Position numbers and translations under genes: made by a program
NCBI RefSeq assembly: GCF_000378085.1
Contig: NZ_KB899210.1
Location: 434,001 to 498,000 of the forward strand
Direction of reading: 5' to 3'
Source of the DNA: Hoylesella loescheii DSM 19665 = JCM 12249 = ATCC 15930
Lineage (GTDB): Bacteria; Bacteroidota; Bacteroidia; Bacteroidales; Bacteroidaceae
DNA: 64,000 nucleotides
In this document: one piece after another, positions 18,623 to 26,882 of the stretch
How positions within the stretch are numbered: position 1 is the stretch's first letter
How the letters are laid out: every line of letters begins with the position of its first letter
The notes under the pieces: generated by a model
Seen by the model: only the letters and a program-made list of their open reading frames with translations
Database searches by the model: none
What the model was told of the DNA's origin: nothing

Positions 18623-19974
18623 TATTCTAAAATATAAACGATTGTATTTACCCCTCCCAGATAACTTCGCAACGTGGTTAGGCCACTGGTTTTGATGCCT
18701 CTAGAGGCTGCCAAAGCATCTATGTTGAAAACAAGAGCTAATCGTTTTCCGCGTATTTCGTTAGCCACGCTTGACGAGATTTGACTGCTGGGCGTCACTA
18801 AAATGGGTTGTTGTGAGGGTGGATGGGGCAAACAATAGAAGCTACTATCGGTTTTCAATCCAAAATAGTACTTAAAATTGCCATTGTCGAATACGTATGC
18901 GCGTGGGCCTGCATCGTAAATGGTAGAGCCTGGAGGACAAGAGCGTTTCCAATAGCCAACATCCATCAACCAATTGGTGTGCTTTAACTGTGCTTTCATC
19001 GAGAGATTGGCTTGTCCGCTCGCAGAAGTGGATGTTGAGATGATGATGTTGCCGTCAATGCTTCTGATGATGTTGTCCATGTCGATGGCTGTGTTCAATC
19101 CCGTAAGTAGCGTAGATAACACGATGTTATCTCTTACAATGCCCAGCAATTTATTACCTTCCATATTGGCGAAAAGGGTGAGTGCAGCTGGCGAAGATGC
19201 TTCTTTCAAGAAGGTTTCGCCAATGGGGCGATAAGAAGCTGCCACCCGTTTCAAGGCTTTATCAATGGTTTCGTTATACGAGAAAGTTTCACCCTTCATC
19301 AAAAGGGTGTTATCTGCGAAACGCAGACCTGCTTTTAACACCACTTGTGACAGGTTAACGCGCTTTGGCAAACCCAAAGTAAAGGGCAGAGCAATGTTTT
19401 CTGGCAGGGCATCAAGTCTAGCAACGAAGGCCATGGGGGCATCAATGGCATCTACCGAGGCCAACAAAGGCGACTGGCGATCTTCCTTCTTGGAGTCGAT
19501 GGTGAGCAATTTGGCTATACGCAATTGCAAGTCGGGTTGAACGGCGAGAGGTTGCGGACCCATCACTAACAAGGCATCGTCGTTAAAACCCACTGCCCAC
19601 ACATTATTAACGGTGTAAAAATAGCAACCTTTACGTTCTTTTCCAGCCACTGCCTGCCCTCTTAGCACTAGCGTATCAAGGGCTGCAGCGAGTTTAGAAG
19701 CATCGTCTACCTTTGCACAAAGACCGAAATTCATGTCGGCTGCCTCAAAAATATATAGCTTTGAAGAGAGGTCAATGCCGTAATCGGTAACGTTGTTGTC
19801 CACGCCAATAAATGTTTTCAGGATATTTTCAGCCTTCAAGTTCTTGCCCAACTTTGGCACATCTATCGCCATAACAGCCATGCTGCTTTTGGGGATAGAC
19901 TGCACATAGCTGGCTTTCGAACACGAAACCAACAGCACGAACAGCAAGAGCAATGCTCCTATAATATTTTTCAT
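18622..19974 (-). CDS. DUF4836-like lipoprotein
   Basis: 450 residues beginning with a lipoprotein signal peptide (lipobox LLVSC, Cys near residue 18), so anchored in the envelope. The body resembles the DUF4836 family of Bacteroidetes (SYVQSIPKSSMAVMAIDVPKL; DIPKL-type start, repeated KLAAALD and YWKRSCPPGSTIYDAG stretches). Function unknown. It lies 8 bp after rsmE and overlaps the ABC ATPase by one base; the tight coupling suggests a role with that transporter. Confidence 0.75.
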   Translation of the reverse strand: MKNIIGALLLLFVLLVSCSKASYVQSIPKSSMAVMAIDVPKLGKNLKAENILKTFIGVDNNVTDYGIDLSSKLYIFEAADMNFGLCAKVDDASKLAAALDTLVLRGQAVAGKERKGCYFYTVNNVWAVGFNDDALLVMGPQPLAVQPDLQLRIAKLLTIDSKKEDRQSPLLASVDAIDAPMAFVARLDALPENIALPFTLGLPKRVNLSQVVLKAGLRFADNTLLMKGETFSYNETIDKALKRVAASYRPIGETFLKEASSPAALTLFANMEGNKLLGIVRDNIVLSTLLTGLNTAIDMDNIIRSIDGNIIISTSTSASGQANLSMKAQLKHTNWLMDVGYWKRSCPPGSTIYDAGPRAYVFDNGNFKYYFGLKTDSSFYCLPHPPSQQPILVTPSSQISSSVANEIRGKRLALVFNIDALAASRGIKTSGLTTLRSYLGGVNTIVYILE

Positions 19975-19982
19975 CTTATCGT

Positions 19983-20705
19983 TTATTTCCTAAATGCAAG
20001 TTGAGCGATCATTGTTGCAGCCAAGGCTGCAGTCTCTGTTCGCAGCCTACTTTGACCAAGCGAGACAGAAACATATCCTTGGCTCATCGCCAAACGTACC
20101 TCTTCGATGGAGAAATCACCCTCTGGTCCGATGAGTATGGTAACTTCCTCATCACAATTCAGTTGTGTCAACTCGTTATATAAATCCTTTTTATCAATCT
20201 CAGCATAGCAATGGGCAATATATTTAACGCCCTTTCGTGGTTGCTTCACAAAGTGTTCGAAAGACTGGATATCGTTCAGCAATGGCTTCCAAGCCTTTCT
20301 GCTCTGCTTAACAGCAGCTACCACAATCTTATCTAACCGTTCTAGCTTTACATTTCTGCGTTCGGAGAAGGCGCAATTAAGCAATGAGAATTCATCGACA
20401 CCTATCTCCGTAGCTTTTTCCAAGGTCCATTCCACCCTGTCTATAACCTTTGTTGGCGCCATTGCGATGGCTATTCGTCCACGCCATTTCTTTTCTTGCG
20501 GCAATCGTTCCACAATATCGTATAGACATCTACTTTTTGTTACGAGGGTGAGTTGCGCCTTAAAGAAACAGCCAGCACCATCGATTAGAAACACTTCATC
20601 GCCACTTTCCAAGCGCAAAACCCTTGAAGCGTGTGCCGCTTCTTCGGCAGGCAACTCGTTAGAGCATTCTGCATTGGGTACATAGAAATAGCGTGTTTCC
20701 TTCAT
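19983..20705 (-). CDS. rsmE: 16S rRNA (uracil-1498-N3)-methyltransferase
   Basis: SPOUT-family methyltransferase that modifies U1498 of 16S rRNA. 240 residues. The trefoil-knot motifs are visible: ILIGPEGDFSIEEV and VSLGQSRLRTETAALAA. An N-terminal PUA-like part starts RYFYVPNAE and has HASRVLRLESGDEVFLIDG. The start overlaps the stop of the upstream nuclease gene by 4 bp. Confidence 0.94.
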   Translation of the reverse strand: MKETRYFYVPNAECSNELPAEEAAHASRVLRLESGDEVFLIDGAGCFFKAQLTLVTKSRCLYDIVERLPQEKKWRGRIAIAMAPTKVIDRVEWTLEKATEIGVDEFSLLNCAFSERRNVKLERLDKIVVAAVKQSRKAWKPLLNDIQSFEHFVKQPRKGVKYIAHCYAEIDKKDLYNELTQLNCDEEVTILIGPEGDFSIEEVRLAMSQGYVSVSLGQSRLRTETAALAATMIAQLAFRK

Positions 20706-21256
20706 TTTTGCTTGTCTTTCCTTCGTTTTATTTCTTCGTTGATGCGCGATGCCAGTTCATAGTTCTCGTCTTTAATGGCTTTGGCAAGGGCATCTTCAAT
20801 CATTTTATCATCTAGGATGTTTATCGGCAGCGACGCACCCATAGCATTCTTACTGAAAGGTGTTCCTTGACGCGCCATCAGAGATGATTCTATATATATA
20901 GGTATGTTGCCAATGATTGAGAGCAACACAGCATCGCTTGCCCTAAGCTTTATGGGCTCGAGGGTTAATATGTTGTAAAGCAGCACTCGATACTGACCAT
21001 CGATGATGTCGTCGATGATTATTTCAAAGTCGTCAGAGCTGAACGAGCGCACCAACTGCCACAAAACTTCAGGTAAAAGCATTTTGGTGATGGGCAGATG
21101 GTTAAGCCGCAAGCCGAGCTGTTCTTTCATTTCCTTATCGCAAGGAATGAGTAACTCCATCGTTTGGGCTTCATCGGTGAGCGCGAGCAGACCAAGCTGC
21201 TCGTTGCCAACTATCTCGGCTACATTATTGAATACTAGTTTTATCTTCGATTTCAT
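20702..21256 (-). CDS. Bifunctional nuclease (DUF151) family protein
   Basis: 184 residues. The N-terminal ~130 residues match the BFN/DUF151 fold (GLLALTDEAQTMELLIPCD, KMLLPEVLWQLV, LRASDAVLLSI). The C-terminus (LAKAIKDENYELASRINEEI) resembles a UVR motif, a known fusion in the Bacteroidetes members. Plant and thermotoga members cleave DNA and RNA, but the biological role in this phylum is not settled. It overlaps both neighbours by 4 bp. Confidence 0.82.
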   Translation of the reverse strand: MKSKIKLVFNNVAEIVGNEQLGLLALTDEAQTMELLIPCDKEMKEQLGLRLNHLPITKMLLPEVLWQLVRSFSSDDFEIIIDDIIDGQYRVLLYNILTLEPIKLRASDAVLLSIIGNIPIYIESSLMARQGTPFSKNAMGASLPINILDDKMIEDALAKAIKDENYELASRINEEIKRRKDKQK

Positions 21257-22527
21257 TCTTTGTCTACTCCCTTAGGGCGGAAAACGATGGCAAAAGCCAC
21301 ACCCACAACGAGGGCGTATGCTGCAAAGACATACCAGCAAGTTTGCCAATTGGTTACTCCGTCTACGGTAAAATGATTAACAATGGCCTGTGCGCTCAGT
21401 GTGCCAACTGTTGCACCAATACCGTTTGTCATTAACATGAACAGGCCTTGCGCACTAGAACGCATGTGAACGTCGGTTGATTTGTCTACGAACAAAGACC
21501 CCGAGATGTTGAAGAAGTCGAATGCCACCCCATAGACAATCATTGACAGCACGAAAAGCCATACGCCACTGCCAGGGTTGCCCAAGCCAAATAGGCCGAA
21601 ACGTAGCACCCATGCGAACATGGCAATAAGCATAACGTTCTTTATGCCAAAACGTTTCATGAAGAAAGGAATGAGCAGAATACAACAGGTTTCGCTGATT
21701 TGAGATAGCGAAATAAGAATATTGGCGTGGTTTACACCAAAGGTATCCGCATATTCGGGTATGCTTTCAAAACTGGTTATAAAGGGGTTTGCAAATCCAT
21801 TGGTGATTTGCAAGCTAACGCCCAACAGCATTGAGAAGAAAAAGAAGATGGCCATTTTCTTCTGTTTGAACAGTGAGAAGGCGCGTAGCCCTAACTGGTC
21901 GGCAACACTTTTTCGCTCTGTCACGCCCGATGTGGGACATGCTGGGAGCGTAAAGCTATATAAGAAGAGTATGACACTGAATATTCCCGACACAACGAAT
22001 TGGTTTTGGTTAGGCTGAAAACCCATTAAATCCACAAACCACATGGTGCAAATGAAGCCGACGGTACCGAAAACACGTATCGGGGGGAAATCTTTCACGG
22101 TGTCCATATTGGCTTGTGTCAATGCCGTATATGCCACCGAATTGCTCAAAGCAAGTGTTGGCATATAAAAAGCTACGCTTAAACTATAAAGAGGAAATAT
22201 CATCGAGCCGGCAAAAGTACCCGCAACAGATGCCCCGTCCTGAATTTGTCCCATGGCGACAAATCCATAATAGGCTGTCGCGAACATGAAGATGGCTGCC
22301 AACAAATGGCACAATCCTAGTAGGCGTTGAGCTGGCATCCAGCGGTCGGCCACTATACCCATGATGGCAGGCATAAAAATAGATACGATACCCTGTACGG
22401 CATAGAACCAACCAATTTGGTCGGCCATTCCGATCTTCACAAGATAAGTCCCCATTGAGGTGAGATAAGCTCCCCAAACAGCAAATTCGAGGAAGTTCAT
22501 CAAAGATAAGCGTATTTTCAGATTCAT
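21253..22527 (-). CDS. Nucleoside:H+ symporter family MFS permease
   Basis: About 424 residues with twelve predicted transmembrane helices. The N-terminus LKIRLSLMNFLEFAVWGAYL and the later SSAQGLFMLMTNGIGATVGT are typical of the NupG/XapB group that imports nucleosides. I start at the ATG at 22527 because the -7 box lies just upstream at 22555-22548; a longer in-frame start at 22548 would fall inside it. It is the promoter-proximal gene of a six-gene overlapping operon. The nucleoside specificity is inferred. Confidence 0.85.
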   Translation of the reverse strand: MNLKIRLSLMNFLEFAVWGAYLTSMGTYLVKIGMADQIGWFYAVQGIVSIFMPAIMGIVADRWMPAQRLLGLCHLLAAIFMFATAYYGFVAMGQIQDGASVAGTFAGSMIFPLYSLSVAFYMPTLALSNSVAYTALTQANMDTVKDFPPIRVFGTVGFICTMWFVDLMGFQPNQNQFVVSGIFSVILFLYSFTLPACPTSGVTERKSVADQLGLRAFSLFKQKKMAIFFFFSMLLGVSLQITNGFANPFITSFESIPEYADTFGVNHANILISLSQISETCCILLIPFFMKRFGIKNVMLIAMFAWVLRFGLFGLGNPGSGVWLFVLSMIVYGVAFDFFNISGSLFVDKSTDVHMRSSAQGLFMLMTNGIGATVGTLSAQAIVNHFTVDGVTNWQTCWYVFAAYALVVGVAFAIVFRPKGVDKE

Positions 22528-22547
22528 GATTATAAGTATTTTCTCCA

Positions 22548-22555
22548 CAAAGTTA
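22548..22555 (-). promoter_or_regulatory. -7 promoter element of the permease-rsmE-ABC operon
   Basis: TAACTTTG on the minus strand about 21 bp before the ATG at 22527; no clear -33 element. Confidence 0.5.
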
Positions 22556-22703
22556 AGGATTATTGTTGATATATAATAAGCTCACGCTCCTTTTTTTATT
22601 GAAATAGAGTTATTAACGAACAACAAATCGGACAAAGTGATGAAGAATGCGTAATGTTGTAAAAAAAACATATATTCTTGGTCAAGATGTAAAATTAAAT
22701 CAC

Positions 22704-22711
22704 TAAATTTG
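22704..22711 (+). promoter_or_regulatory. -7 promoter element of the 22824 lipoprotein gene
   Basis: TAAATTTG, with a TTGG (22678-22681) about 22 bp upstream. It predicts a leader of over 100 nt. Confidence 0.55.
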
Positions 22712-22729
22712 CAGCGTAATTTGTGGCAG

Positions 22730-22768
22730 GTTTTCAAGCGGATCACCATGGGATTCGCCCCGGAAGAC
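22730..22768 (+). promoter_or_regulatory. Structured 5' leader of the lipoprotein gene
   Basis: Two nested stems: GTTTTC (22730-22735) with GAAGAC (22763-22768), and GCGGATC (22738-22744) with GATTCGC (22752-22758) closing a 7-base ACCATGG loop. It lies between the promoter and the start codon. It is not a riboswitch class I recognise; it may be a cis-acting RNA or a simple mRNA stabiliser. Confidence 0.4.
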
Positions 22769-22823
22769 AGCTACAATGTTAATAATCAACATTAATACAC
22801 ACCATGGAGAAACAAAAAGAATT

Positions 22824-23306
22824 ATGAAAACAGCAATTTCTAAAACATCGAAGTTCATTGCATTGGCAATGATGTTCCTCGCTTCGTTTACCGCATTCAC
22901 CGCATGTGGCAGCGACGATAGTGATGATTCTAACACCGTAAAGATTGACGGGCAGGAAACAAAGGTAATTTCTATGCTTGTAAGCCAAATGGAAGAAACT
23001 ACAAACATTTCGTTGACCATTGCCTCTGTGGACAAGAAAAGCACGAAAGTCGATCAACTTACTTTTTCTGTACCCGTAAAGGATTATGGAAAAACCATTA
23101 AATACAAAGAAGGAAATGTACTAGGAACACTTTTTGACAACTCGGTTAACCTAAACAAGGAAAGTCAATTTATGGTAACGAAATCTGATGATGGCGTTTA
23201 CAAACTGACATTCCAGTTGTCTCAAACTGTTGGAGGAAAAACAACAACTGTTGCAGGAACTTACGAAGGTAAGCCTACGACTGTAGACATTCCTCAAGCA
23301 CAATAA
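22824..23306 (+). CDS. Small DUF-type lipoprotein, function unknown
   Basis: 160 residues from the ATG at 22824. A signal peptide ends in lipobox AFTAC (Cys ~27), followed by an acidic GSDDSDDSN spacer, typical of surface-exposed Bacteroidetes lipoproteins. The rest looks beta-rich with GKTTTVAGTYEGK near the end, possibly a calycin-like barrel. I do not recognise a named family. A seven-codon ORF at 22804-22827 ends in TTATGA, overlapping this start. A hairpin at 23335-23379 closes the gene. Confidence 0.7.
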   Translation: MKTAISKTSKFIALAMMFLASFTAFTACGSDDSDDSNTVKIDGQETKVISMLVSQMEETTNISLTIASVDKKSTKVDQLTFSVPVKDYGKTIKYKEGNVLGTLFDNSVNLNKESQFMVTKSDDGVYKLTFQLSQTVGGKTTTVAGTYEGKPTTVDIPQAQ

Positions 23307-23334
23307 GCATCAGCGAGCTATAACTACAAAAGCA

Positions 23335-23379
23335 ATAAGCCATATACCTCTCCCCAATTTGGGGCGGTATATGGCTTAT
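23335..23379 (+). terminator. Hairpin after the lipoprotein gene
   Basis: A 14-bp perfect stem ATAAGCCATATACC/GGTATATGGCTTAT with an inner CCCCAATTTGGGG hairpin. The trailing T-run is weak, so it could be a terminator or a 3' stabiliser. Confidence 0.6.
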
Positions 23380-23504
23380 CTTTATATTACAGGGGATCGA
23401 CATTCAAGCCGTATCTCTTTCAGCTTGCATCAAAACATACACACAAAACGAAATAAAGACGTCCTTTATCAACAGCGTGTATATCGGAGTAAACACAAAA
23501 AAAA

Positions 23505-23525
23505 GGCGCATCCTTAGGATGCGCC
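23505..23525 (-). terminator. Terminator of the small repeat lipoprotein
   Basis: A 9-bp perfect stem GGCGCATCC/GGATGCGCC with loop TAA, followed on the minus strand by eight T. It lies about 30 bp after the stop. Confidence 0.9.
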
Positions 23526-23553
23526 CGTTCTCTCATTTCACTTTACGTAGAAA

Positions 23554-23730
23554 TTACATGTGAGCAGCGGTGTCAGCAGCAGCAGTGTCAACAGCGGCAG
23601 CAGCAGTGTCAACAGCAGCAGTGTCAACAGCAGCAGTGTCATTGTTACCAGCAGCAGCGTTCTTCTTGTCGTTGCAAGATGCGAAAGATACAGCTGCAAT
23701 AGCTACGAAAGCCAAAACTAATTTTTTCAT
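23554..23730 (-). CDS. 58-residue Ala/Asp/Thr repeat lipoprotein
   Basis: A short gene with strong support. It begins MKKLVLAFVAIAAVSFASC, a lipoprotein signal with Cys at residue 19, followed by NDKKNAAAGNN and imperfect repeats of DTAAV/DTAAA to the end. The DNA repeat is a 15-bp GACACTGCTGCTGTT-like unit, so length could vary by slippage without changing frame. A TACCTTTG -7 box lies at 23789-23782 and a clear terminator follows, so it is expressed alone. Function unknown; abundant small lipoproteins of this type may be structural in the envelope. Confidence 0.85.
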   Translation of the reverse strand: MKKLVLAFVAIAAVSFASCNDKKNAAAGNNDTAAVDTAAVDTAAAAVDTAAADTAAHM

Positions 23731-23781
23731 TTTCTTTGCTTTTTAAATCTGTAAAACAATCATTCGTTTATTAAAACATTG

Positions 23782-23789
23782 CAAAGGTA
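23782..23789 (-). promoter_or_regulatory. -7 promoter element of the small lipoprotein
   Basis: TACCTTTG on the minus strand, 52 bp before the start codon; the -33 box is weak. Confidence 0.5.
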
Positions 23790-23964
23790 ACCATTTTTCT
23801 AATACGACAGACTATTTTTTATGATTTTTTTTCGACTTCGATTGTAACTTTTCCATAATCATCTATAAGCCAATGAATTACAGAAACGTTAAAATTGAGT
23901 CTAGAAAAGCCATTTTAACTAATTTCATCTTTAACAGATCATTCTGGGCAAATAAACAAAGCAC

Positions 23965-24447
23965 TTATCCGTGCATGTGTGCGTCCACAAATGAAAGCGG
24001 CAATAAGTCTTTTATGGACGAAAGTTCGAAAACGCGACTTTCACCATAGAGAAGAATTCGGACAGGATGCTTGTATCTGTCTTCCATCTCTAATACCACC
24101 TGTCTACATGCTCCACAAGGGCTGATAGGGTCAGTAAGGAAACCATTTTCATTGCGTGCAGCCACGGCTAGGGTATTGATAGACTGCTCTGGGCATTGTG
24201 ATTGGGCTGCAAAGACGGCCGAACGTTCTGCACATAGGCCCGATGGGAATGCTGCATTTTCTTGGTTAGCCCCTATAACCACACGTCCATCGTCTAACAA
24301 AACGGCTGCACCCACATAGAACCTTGAATAATTAGCGTATGCATTATATGTAGCCAACTTGGCTTGTTCCAGCAGCTGGCGATCAGCCTCGGGCATTTCG
24401 TCGAATGTAAATTCACGAATGCGGATGTTAAGGTCAATTGTTCTCAT
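23965..24447 (-). CDS. cdd: Cytidine deaminase
   Basis: Deaminates cytidine and deoxycytidine to uridine forms in pyrimidine salvage. 160 residues with the zinc site SGLCAERSAVFAA (Cys-Ala-Glu, where the Glu is the proton shuttle) and SPCGACRQVVLEM. NYSRFYVGAAVLLDDG is the usual substrate-binding segment. It lies 23 bp after the upstream lipoprotein gene on the same strand. Confidence 0.95.
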   Translation of the reverse strand: MRTIDLNIRIREFTFDEMPEADRQLLEQAKLATYNAYANYSRFYVGAAVLLDDGRVVIGANQENAAFPSGLCAERSAVFAAQSQCPEQSINTLAVAARNENGFLTDPISPCGACRQVVLEMEDRYKHPVRILLYGESRVFELSSIKDLLPLSFVDAHMHG

Positions 24448-24470
24448 ATTATATATTGTATTTCATTTCT

Positions 24471-25901
24471 TTATTCAACATACTCATACGCTCCCAGATC
24501 GGGCTTAGCGTCGCGTGCAATCCCTCTTCTGTCGGTAGGTAATGCCCACAATGGACTGCCAGAATCTATCGCTCCACTACCCTTTTTCAACCTGAAATCG
24601 TAATAAAGGTTCTTCTCGTCGAACACCCTAAACGTGTTGCGGGGCGATTGAGTGGTATCGTTGGCGGCCTCGAACACAATGTTCTCGAACTTTGCATTGG
24701 CGTAGGGCTCCGGTTTAGGCATTCGTATACGATTGTTTCTGAATGTCATTAGTACACCTTTGTCCTTCTCTTCCTTTCCCAACATCACCACATCGCTGGC
24801 ATAACCGGTAAGAAGGCTGTTCTGAACTTGCACACTCACCAGCGGATTTTTATTAAATGTTATCCACAAAGCCGCTCCCCGATTTGCTCCAAATGGATAA
24901 AACTGGGCCAAGGTGCAATGGGTTAGTGTCGCTTTTCCTCCGTTTATGCGTACACAATCGTTCTGTGTGTTGGATATTTGGCAGTTTTGCATCTCCACCT
25001 GACTATTTTCGGCCAATATGCCAAAGCCCTGACAGTTGTGTATTGTTACAGCTTTCATGGATAATTTCAGTTGGGAAACATCCGAAGAGTCTACCCGCAG
25101 TCCATCGAAAGAGCTGTGAATGTCTGCATTTTCAAACTCGTTACCATACGAATGCTCGTAGATACGCACACCCGCCCACTGTCCGCTCACACGGTCGTAT
25201 GGCAAGTATCTAAACATCTTGTCTAACCTATCGCCACGCAACACCACGTTAGCCTTGGCCGTTCCTTTGATAAGCAAGCGCCCATAGACATCTATGCCTG
25301 CCTTATCGTGGAAAAACAGCATAGTGCCTGGTGTTATAGTGAGCGTTGCCGAACTGTCAACACGTATACCACCATAAACGACAATAGGATTTTCTCCCGT
25401 CAAGGTGGTGTCTCTACGTATGCGCAGGTTTGTTACTGCATGTGCTTTCCAACTGCGGGCACGAAGAATTACCTGTTGTTCTACCCTGCCCTGCTGACTG
25501 AAGACCAACTTGTCTTCAATCAATTCCATACCCGACGTTGTGGCCTTAGGCGATGTCAGTTCCACGAAAACACGAATGCTATCGTTCTTCCGTACTTCCA
25601 AATCGCTCGTTTGAAATCCCGATTCAGAACTTAAATAGGTGCCATCTACGTTTACACGATAGCCCTGTTGATTGCCTCCAGCCAGTCGCACACTAGACAA
25701 ACGGACGTTACTTTCCGAGCGATTATACACCCAAAAGGTGCGTGTAGACGTAGGAACGTTTGCAAATACAGTGTCCAAGTCTATCGTGTCGGCTGAAAAA
25801 TAAAGTGGTGAAACCGAAGAAGATGTAGAGAAATCATCGTCGGAGCACGAGAAAAACAAACTGATTATGGCGATAATTAAAAAAGCGTACTTTACTTTCA
25901 T
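24471..25901 (-). CDS. Parallel beta-helix surface lipoprotein
   Basis: 476 residues with a lipobox (ISLFFSC, Cys ~19) and acidic SDDDFS spacer. The middle and C-terminal parts show right-handed beta-helix character: repeated short hydrophobic strands (AVTIHNCQGFGILAENSQVEMQNCQI-like rungs, about residues 280-400), as in pectate-lyase-like or choice-of-anchor proteins. It ends with DRRGIARDAKPDLGAYEY, a motif common at the end of such proteins. No catalytic signature is evident. A TATTTTTG box lies at 25931-25924. Confidence 0.75.
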   Translation of the reverse strand: MKVKYAFLIIAIISLFFSCSDDDFSTSSSVSPLYFSADTIDLDTVFANVPTSTRTFWVYNRSESNVRLSSVRLAGGNQQGYRVNVDGTYLSSESGFQTSDLEVRKNDSIRVFVELTSPKATTSGMELIEDKLVFSQQGRVEQQVILRARSWKAHAVTNLRIRRDTTLTGENPIVVYGGIRVDSSATLTITPGTMLFFHDKAGIDVYGRLLIKGTAKANVVLRGDRLDKMFRYLPYDRVSGQWAGVRIYEHSYGNEFENADIHSSFDGLRVDSSDVSQLKLSMKAVTIHNCQGFGILAENSQVEMQNCQISNTQNDCVRINGGKATLTHCTLAQFYPFGANRGAALWITFNKNPLVSVQVQNSLLTGYASDVVMLGKEEKDKGVLMTFRNNRIRMPKPEPYANAKFENIVFEAANDTTQSPRNTFRVFDEKNLYYDFRLKKGSGAIDSGSPLWALPTDRRGIARDAKPDLGAYEYVE

Positions 25902-26136
25902 ACATTCATTAACGTGAGCTATACAAAAATATTGTCGACGAGCATAAAAAGAATACGTTACCTAGGGTAAATACGCGTTCTCATACCACAATAATATCGC
26001 TTCATGAATAACGTATTAAGGACAAACACCTTATAAGCTATTGAAACGGATAAATAGCGTTTTCGAGACGCATTAAACGAACAATGGAATTATGTTTTTC
26101 AAAACATAGTTTTGTTATCGCTAAGATATACTCCTG

Positions 26137-26219
26137 TTCCATCTTAACTGGAACCGGATTCCAGTTAAGATGGAACAACCTTCCACATCACATGGAACAG
26201 GGTTCCAGTTAAGATGGAA
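26137..26219. repeat. Array C2: four 17-bp TTCCA/TGGAA palindromes, 22-bp period
   Basis: Units start at 26137, 26159, 26181 and 26203, all with perfect TTCCA and TGGAA arms and 5-bp linkers. It is followed by ACAAGGCGA, also seen after array C1. The flanks do not obviously match the 14.4-kb element. Confidence 0.92.
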
Positions 26220-26449
26220 CAAGGCGAAGAACATAAAAGCTGAGTCCAAATAGTATTTTAAAGGAATCCAAGAAACAACAAACTCACTTCCCAGACATGA
26301 TAATAAAGATAAGCGAGAATAATAAATGCAAGCGAAATGCTTTAGTCAAGGCAGAAAATAAAAACAGCTTTCTATGTGGCATTATATTGTAGTAAGAAAG
26401 CTTTATGTTGTTTTTCAAAATGAGGACGCAAGTAGGCCTTGACGAAGAA

Positions 26450-26524
26450 AAACCTTTTTGACAAGCCCCTCAAGCCTAGTATGGAAAGCCAAAACAAGGT
26501 GTGTGTGGTTTGTCAAAAAGGTTT
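26450..26524. repeat. 15-bp perfect inverted repeat
   Basis: AAACCTTTTTGACAA (26450-26464) and TTGTCAAAAAGGTTT (26510-26524) with a 45-bp loop, about 55 bp after the PqqD-like gene. It could fold as a 3' hairpin on either strand. Confidence 0.8.
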
Positions 26525-26577
26525 GTTGCTTTTAAATGCCGTATTGTATGACGGTTATTGTTAGCGCATCTACTGCA

Positions 26578-26847
26578 TTATGGTTCAATAATACCCGCTT
26601 CTTCCCATTTTACAATGAGTTCGAGACAGTCCTTATAAGCTATATTGTATTCCACTTCGTACTGCTCCAACAGTAAATCGGCCAGCGTTTCAGCTGTAAA
26701 TTCCTTGCCTTCTATGGCTTCCCAAAGGTATGCCGACGTTTCGTTCATGCTGATAATCTTGCTGAAATCAATGTTTTCTTTACCTTCAGCCACAATAACA
26801 TGCTCGCCACAAATGGAGCGTAAATTAAATCCTACTTTCTTCTTCAT
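26578..26847 (-). CDS. PqqD-like peptide-recognition protein
   Basis: 89 residues from the ATG at 26847. The pattern (KVGFNLRSICGEHVIVAEG, then SMNETSAYLWEAIEGKEF, ending WEEAGIIEP) is the PqqD fold, the RiPP recognition element that presents precursor peptides to modifying enzymes. I reject the longer frame starting at 26985, since it overlaps the peptidase gene by over 100 bp. It is the last of three linked genes (kinase-like, peptidase, PqqD). No radical SAM, cyclase or precursor gene is nearby. Confidence 0.82.
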   Translation of the reverse strand: MKKKVGFNLRSICGEHVIVAEGKENIDFSKIISMNETSAYLWEAIEGKEFTAETLADLLLEQYEVEYNIAYKDCLELIVKWEEAGIIEP

Positions 26848-26882
26848 AACTTGATATACTGTATATGCGCAGTTTTCTCCTC

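Larger units (their letters stand above)
25902..26577. other. Intergenic region, 675 bp, rich in palindromes
   Basis: Holds the TTCCA array C2 (26137-26219), an 8-bp perfect hairpin at 26091-26108 (TATGTTTT/AAAACATA) and a 15-bp inverted repeat at 26450-26524. I found no credible small ORF or RiPP precursor downstream of the PqqD-like gene. Confidence 0.6.
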
